DNA from: Desulfotomaculum sp.
GTDB lineage: Bacteria > Bacillota > Desulfotomaculia > Desulfotomaculales > Nap2-2B
Direction of reading: 5' to 3'
DNA: 18,138 bases
Assembly (NCBI GenBank): GCA_003445555.1
Contig: DMDI01000296.1
Span: forward strand, 1-18,138
Made by a program: the position numbers and the translations under genes. This document shows positions 14,675 through 18,138 of the stretch, piece after piece. The notes beneath the pieces are model-generated. The model did not search any database and had not been told where the DNA came from. It saw only the letters and a list, made by a program, of their open reading frames with translations. The number at the start of each line of letters is the position of its first letter. The stretch's first letter is position 1.

Positions 14675-16423
14675 TTACGAGTGTAGGGGCGTTAAATTTA
14701 ACGCCCCTACTATTTCTTCAGGAGAAAAAAGACCTTCTTCTTTTGTGGCGCGGTTGCGTAGTTCTACCTTGCCATTTTCTACGGCTTTATTTCCCACCAC
14801 AATCCGCCAGGGGTAACCAATTAAATCCGCATCTTTGAATTTTACGCCTGCCCGTTCCGGCCGGTCGTCAAGGACAACTTCTATACCGGTACTCTGGAGT
14901 AAATTATAAATACTTTCGGCTATATCTACCTGCCGGTTATCTTTTTGGTTTACCGGGATGATAACCGCGTGAAAGGGGGCAATCGAGACAGGCCAAATAA
15001 TCCCGTTTTCATCATGACATTGTTCTACCACCGCAGCCATGGTTCGCGTAATTCCAATACCGTAACAACCCATTATTAAAGGTTTTTGCTGGCCATTCTC
15101 ATCTAAATAATTGGCCCCTAATGTCCGGCTATATTTTTCGCCTAACTTAAAAGTTTGTCCTACTTCAATACCTTTAGCTTCCTTTAAGGGAAACAGGCAA
15201 TTAGGACAAAGGTCGCCTGCTTTTACCAGCCTTAAGTCGGCAATTAAGCCGGGTTTAAAATCCCGCTCAGCATTAACATTAACTAAATGGGTATTATTTT
15301 TATTGGCCCCGCTCACTGCGTTTTTTATAGCCATTACTTCCGGGTCTGCAATGAGCTGGACTCCTTCCAGGTTTACAGGACCCGTAAAACCTACCCCGGC
15401 TTTAGTTATTCTTTCTACTGTTTCAGCCCCGGCAAGTTCTGCTTTTCGGACATCCAATACTTTTTGCAGCTTAACCTCATTTAACTCTCTATCTCCCCTG
15501 ATCAGGGCCGCTACAATTCCCCTTTCTGTTTCGTAAAGAAGGCTTTTAATTAAGCGCTGGGCGGGCACATTTAAAAAAGCTGTTATTTCTTCCACGGTGC
15601 GCATATTCGGGGTATAAACTTCCGTTAGAGGCAGCAACTGCCCTGAATCACCAGCGTAAGATGCCTGACCTTGAGCGGAATATTGGACGGAATTTTGGAC
15701 AGGCGAGGCAGCCTTTTCCACGTTAGAAGCATATCCACAAGATTGCCGGGAACAAAAAACTATGGTTGCTTCTCCTGCTTCGGCTAACACCATAAACTCA
15801 TGGGTATCTTTTCCTCCTATAGCTCCTGCTTCCGCTTCTACTGGAAATACTTGCAGCCCACAGCGCTTAAATATACGTAAATAGGCTTGAAACATTTTTT
15901 GATAGCTGTTTTCTAATCCGGCTTCATCCCGGTCAAAAGAGTACAAATCTTTCATAATAAATTCCCGCCCCCGCATTAAGCCAAACCGGGGTCTTTTTTC
16001 GTCCCGGTATTTATTCTGAATCTGATAAAGACACAGGGGTAATTGCCGGTACGAATTAACCTCATTCCGGATTAAGTCCGTAATTATCTCTTCGTGGGTA
16101 GGTCCTAAACAAAAATACCGGTTATGACGGTCTTGTAAACGAAATAGCTCCGGGCCGTAAACATCCCACCGTCCCGATTCATGCCAAATTTCAGCCGGTT
16201 GGATAATCGGCATTAATATTTCTTGCCCTCCCGCCCGGTCCATTTCTTCCCGGACAATCTTGATTATTTTTTTTATCACTTGCCAGGCCAAAGGTAAATA
16301 AGTATATACCCCCGCCGCTACTTTACGGATAAAACCGGCCCTAACCAGCAACTGATGACTTGCTATTTCTGCCTCGGCTGGATTTTCACGTAAGGTCGGC
16401 GCCAGTAATTGGGTTGCCCGCAC
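14675..16423 (-). CDS. proS: Prolyl-tRNA synthetase (bacterial type with editing domain)
   Basis: Class II synthetase that charges tRNA-Pro. The protein has 582 residues. Motif 1 is near [11 protein letters not shown] (66-76), motif 2 [16 protein letters not shown] (140-155) and motif 3 GCYGIGITR (452-460). The editing (INS) domain, which clears Ala-tRNA-Pro, lies between motifs 2 and 3 at about 225-405. The anticodon-binding domain follows at about 475-570. The start is GTG at 16423, with AAGGGG about ten bases upstream. The last residues, from V572 to the codon for H581 ([10 protein letters not shown]), are encoded by a 28-bp palindromic repeat, so the repeat has replaced or extended the natural C-terminus. 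It follows ispG; polC, often found between proS and rimP in Firmicutes, is absent. Confidence 0.97.
   Translation of the reverse strand: MRATQLLAPTLRENPAEAEIASHQLLVRAGFIRKVAAGVYTYLPLAWQVIKKIIKIVREEMDRAGGQEILMPIIQPAEIWHESGRWDVYGPELFRLQDRHNRYFCLGPTHEEIITDLIRNEVNSYRQLPLCLYQIQNKYRDEKRPRFGLMRGREFIMKDLYSFDRDEAGLENSYQKMFQAYLRIFKRCGLQVFPVEAEAGAIGGKDTHEFMVLAEAGEATIVFCSRQSCGYASNVEKAASPVQNSVQYSAQGQASYAGDSGQLLPLTEVYTPNMRTVEEITAFLNVPAQRLIKSLLYETERGIVAALIRGDRELNEVKLQKVLDVRKAELAGAETVERITKAGVGFTGPVNLEGVQLIADPEVMAIKNAVSGANKNNTHLVNVNAERDFKPGLIADLRLVKAGDLCPNCLFPLKEAKGIEVGQTFKLGEKYSRTLGANYLDENGQQKPLIMGCYGIGITRTMAAVVEQCHDENGIIWPVSIAPFHAVIIPVNQKDNRQVDIAESIYNLLQSTGIEVVLDDRPERAGVKFKDADLIGYPWRIVVGNKAVENGKVELRNRATKEEGLFSPEEIVGALNLTPLHS
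14683..14710. repeat. 28-bp GGGGCG palindromic repeat, copy E, inside proS
   Basis: A perfect 14+14 palindrome, identical to copy C. It lies inside the proS coding sequence; read on the minus strand it encodes V-G-A-L-N-L-T-P-L plus the first base of a His codon. Two further codons and TAA follow. Because its length is 28, not a multiple of three, insertion would shift the downstream frame. Confidence 0.95.
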
Positions 16424-16469
16424 TTTTTAAATTCCCCTTCCTTTAATTCGGTCGTTAGTCGTCGGACGT

Positions 16470-16497
16470 GTAGGGGCGTATGGCAATACGCCCCTAC
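16470..16497. repeat. 28-bp GGGGCG palindromic repeat, copy F
   Basis: Arms GTAGGGGCGTAT (16470-16481) and ATACGCCCCTAC (16486-16497) pair perfectly around the loop GGCA. The core matches copy D except for one loop base. It lies between ispG and proS. Confidence 0.95.
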
Positions 16498-16582
16498 TTT
16501 AGGACGTCCAATTCAAAACACCAATTGCATTCTCCCCAGCCCCAGCAAGCAATACGCCCCTACAAATTCAGGACGTCCAATT
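16484..16582. repeat. Direct duplication of the ispG tail plus half palindrome (copy G)
   Basis: The block CAATACGCCCCTAC plus AGGACGTCCAATT occurs twice in the same order: 16484-16497 with 16501-16513, and 16550-16563 with 16570-16582. Spacers are 3 and 6 bases. The second block contains the ispG stop (16568-16570) and last codons, so the first is a non-coding echo of the gene's tail. The half palindrome at 16550-16563 (copy G) has no matching left arm. Confidence 0.8.
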
Positions 16583-17650
16583 AAGCACTTCCCGCACCAA
16601 TTCTTCGACCAGCTCATTTTCCGGCACCCGGCGGATTACCTTGCCTTTGCGGAAAAGCAAGCCTCCACCACGCCCCGCCGCAATTCCCAAGTCAGCATAA
16701 CTTGCCTCACCAGGCCCGTTAACCGCACAACCCATTACCGCTATTTTTAAAGGAACATCAATTCCGGCTAATCTTTGTTCTACTTCTTCCACCATTTGCA
16801 TCAAATTAACCTGGGTCCGGCCGCAGGTGGGACAAGAAATTAATTCTATTCCCCTCACTCGTAAACCTAAGGCCTTTAAAATTTCATAAGCCACCTTAAC
16901 CTCTTCTACCGGGTCATCAGTTAAGGAAACACGTACCGTATCGCCAATTCCTTGAGCCAAAAGCGTCCCAATGCCAACGGCTGATTTGACTATTCCCGCT
17001 CTTGCCACACCACTAGCCGTAACGCCAACATGAAAAGGATAATCTACTTCTTTGGCCAATAATTGGTACGCTTTCAAGGTTAAAGGCACGTCTGACGCTT
17101 TTAAAGAAACCTTAATCTCCTTAAAACCATTGTCTTCCAGTAGTTTAATTTGGTGGAGGGCACTTTTAACCATTGCTTCCGCCGTTGGAGCACCGGAAGG
17201 TGGCAGTAAGCCTTTTTCTAGAGAACCAGCGTTTACCCCAACTCTAATAGGTACCTTCCTGGCCTTTGCCTCCTGGGCAATTAAGCCTATCTTTCCTGTA
17301 TCGTTAATGTTGCCAGGATTTAGACGCAAACCATCCGCTCCAGATCTTAAAGCAGCCAACGCAAGGCGATAATCAAAATGAATATCGGCTACCAGAGGGA
17401 TAGAAATTTGTTTTTTAATTTCCGCTAATACTTCAACTGCCCTAATATCAGGTATGGCTACTCGGACAATTTCACATCCCGCGGCGGTTAATTCTTTAAC
17501 TTGTGCTACGGTGGCCGTGACATCGCGGGTATCGGTATTGGTCATTGACTGGACTACAACAGGAGCACTTCCACCTACTTGTACCTTTCCAACCCATACC
17601 GGACGGGTCTTTCGCCTTTTTAAAACCTCATAACAATTGGAGAATATCAC
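16568..17650 (-). CDS. ispG: 4-hydroxy-3-methylbut-2-enyl-diphosphate synthase
   Basis: [4Fe-4S] enzyme of the MEP isoprenoid pathway that converts MEcPP to HMBPP. The 360-residue length matches the bacterial form. The N-terminal TIM barrel begins RRKTRPVWVGKVQVGGSAPVVVQSMTNTDTRD and includes PLVADIHFDYRLAL and GLRLNPGNIN. The cluster-binding residues are C273 and C276 in SCPTCGRTQ and C308 in VMGCAVNGPGE, with E315 as the fourth ligand and catalytic residue. The start is GTG at 17650, inside the end of rseP (23-bp overlap), which indicates coupling. The order rseP-ispG-proS is conserved in many bacteria. Its last codons, LNWTS-TGA, are part of a duplicated block in the gap before proS. Confidence 0.97.
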   Translation of the reverse strand: MIFSNCYEVLKRRKTRPVWVGKVQVGGSAPVVVQSMTNTDTRDVTATVAQVKELTAAGCEIVRVAIPDIRAVEVLAEIKKQISIPLVADIHFDYRLALAALRSGADGLRLNPGNINDTGKIGLIAQEAKARKVPIRVGVNAGSLEKGLLPPSGAPTAEAMVKSALHQIKLLEDNGFKEIKVSLKASDVPLTLKAYQLLAKEVDYPFHVGVTASGVARAGIVKSAVGIGTLLAQGIGDTVRVSLTDDPVEEVKVAYEILKALGLRVRGIELISCPTCGRTQVNLMQMVEEVEQRLAGIDVPLKIAVMGCAVNGPGEASYADLGIAAGRGGGLLFRKGKVIRRVPENELVEELVREVLNWTS

Positions 17651-18138
17651 GATAAGTAATCACCACAATTAACAAAATCAAAATCGTAAAACCAATAAAA
17701 TGAACAAAACTTTCCTTGGCCGGGTCCACAGGACGGCCACGAATTCCTTCTACAGTTAAAAACAAAATCCGGCTACCGTCCAAAGCGGGGATCGGAAACA
17801 GGTTGAATAAACCCAGGTTAATGCTTAAAAAAGCAGCTAATTGCAGCACATAAAGAAAACCAAAACTTACGGCTTTATTTATTTCCCAGATTATTCTTAC
17901 CGGTCCTCCTAAATCCGCCGCCATCTGACCCGTAATCATTTTTCCAATAAAGACCAGGATTAGCCCGGTTATTTGGACCGTGTATTTTACTCCCATGACC
18001 GAAGCCATAAGTATATTTAAACGTTTTAATTCTTGCCGGGGGTATATCCCAATTTTACCAAAACCATTTTCATCCATGGCAGTAGTCAACTTTACTTCCT
18101 TTAGCTGATTATTTCTTATAATCTTAAGGAAAATGGTT
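17628..18138 (-). CDS. rseP: RseP-like site-2 zinc metalloprotease, C-terminal part
   Basis: Inner-membrane intramembrane protease of the M50/S2P family that cleaves anti-sigma factors and remnant signal peptides. The gene enters from the right edge, so its N-terminus with HExxH is outside the window. The visible part starts in the PDZ domain (TIFLKIIRNNQLKEVKLTTA, GKIGIYP). Two hydrophobic segments are clear: one around FGFLYVLQLAAFLSINLGLF and one near the C-terminus, FIGFTILILLIVVITY. Between them lies NLFPIPALDGSRI, the second zinc-ligand motif with the LDG Asp. A further hydrophobic stretch is around YTVQITGLILVFIG. The frame is open through 18138, so the TTG at 18089 is internal. It overlaps ispG by 23 bp. 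Confidence 0.93.
   Translation of the reverse strand, partial: TIFLKIIRNNQLKEVKLTTAMDENGFGKIGIYPRQELKRLNILMASVMGVKYTVQITGLILVFIGKMITGQMAADLGGPVRIIWEINKAVSFGFLYVLQLAAFLSINLGLFNLFPIPALDGSRILFLTVEGIRGRPVDPAKESFVHFIGFTILILLIVVITYRDILQLL

Noticed and set aside
14536..14710. GGGGCG palindromes as rho-independent terminators
   Set aside because: Stems are strong, but none is directly followed by a T-run on the minus strand, and one lies inside proS.
15111..15536. 141-aa plus-strand open frame
   Set aside because: It is entirely antisense to the editing domain of proS, with no start signal or plausible protein features.
14416..16563. Repeats as a CRISPR array
   Set aside because: Copies are irregularly spaced, fully palindromic, occur inside a coding sequence, and lack uniform spacers.

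Overview
The window looks like chromosomal DNA from an anaerobic Clostridia-type Firmicute, probably a Peptococcaceae/Desulfotomaculum-Pelotomaculum-like lineage. That is inference from gene order, AGGAGG-type ribosome binding sites, frequent GTG and TTG starts, and a type I-B Cas8 relic; no rRNA or tRNA is present to confirm it. It has two parts: a decaying accessory stretch on the left and the conserved translation and RNA-metabolism operon on the right.

Left part (about 1-2400). There is an internal fragment of a Cas8b/Cst1 CRISPR gene (minus strand), with no array and no other cas gene in view. It is followed by an AbrB/MazE-type antitoxin and a PIN-domain toxin (plus strand, one-base overlap). 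Then come about 370 bp without a convincing gene and a short relic of a PLP-dependent alpha-oxoamine synthase (Kbl/BioF family).

Middle part (2437-6644, minus strand). A three-gene carbohydrate cassette is transcribed right to left: a GT4 glycosyltransferase, a GH65 disaccharide phosphorylase, and a HAD enzyme resembling beta-phosphoglucomutase. Together the last two would turn a disaccharide plus phosphate into glucose and beta-glucose-1-phosphate, then glucose-6-phosphate. The GH65 gene is colinear and full length but carries one in-frame TAA codon at 4771-4773.

Right part (6755-18138, minus strand). Genes read rseP (cut by the window edge), ispG, proS, rimP, nusA, rnpM/ylxR, infB, rbfA, nrnA, truB, ribF. 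They cover membrane proteolysis, isoprenoid synthesis, prolyl-tRNA charging, 30S maturation, transcription elongation/antitermination, translation initiation, nanoRNA decay, tRNA pseudouridylation and FMN/FAD synthesis. RimP appears to lack its whole C-terminal domain. A good sigma-A-type promoter and a hairpin followed by a U-rich run precede rimP.

The most unusual structural signal is a set of short palindromic repeats between genes. One family (arms GTAGGGGCG / CGCCCCTAC, usually 28 bp) has six two-armed copies, one of them shortened, plus one half copy, clustered around ispG, proS and rimP and found again after the GT4 gene. Two other hairpin elements lie after ribF and after nrnA. Several supply the last codons or the stop codon of the gene they abut (proS, GT4, ribF, probably nrnA), and a half copy sits in a duplication of the ispG tail.
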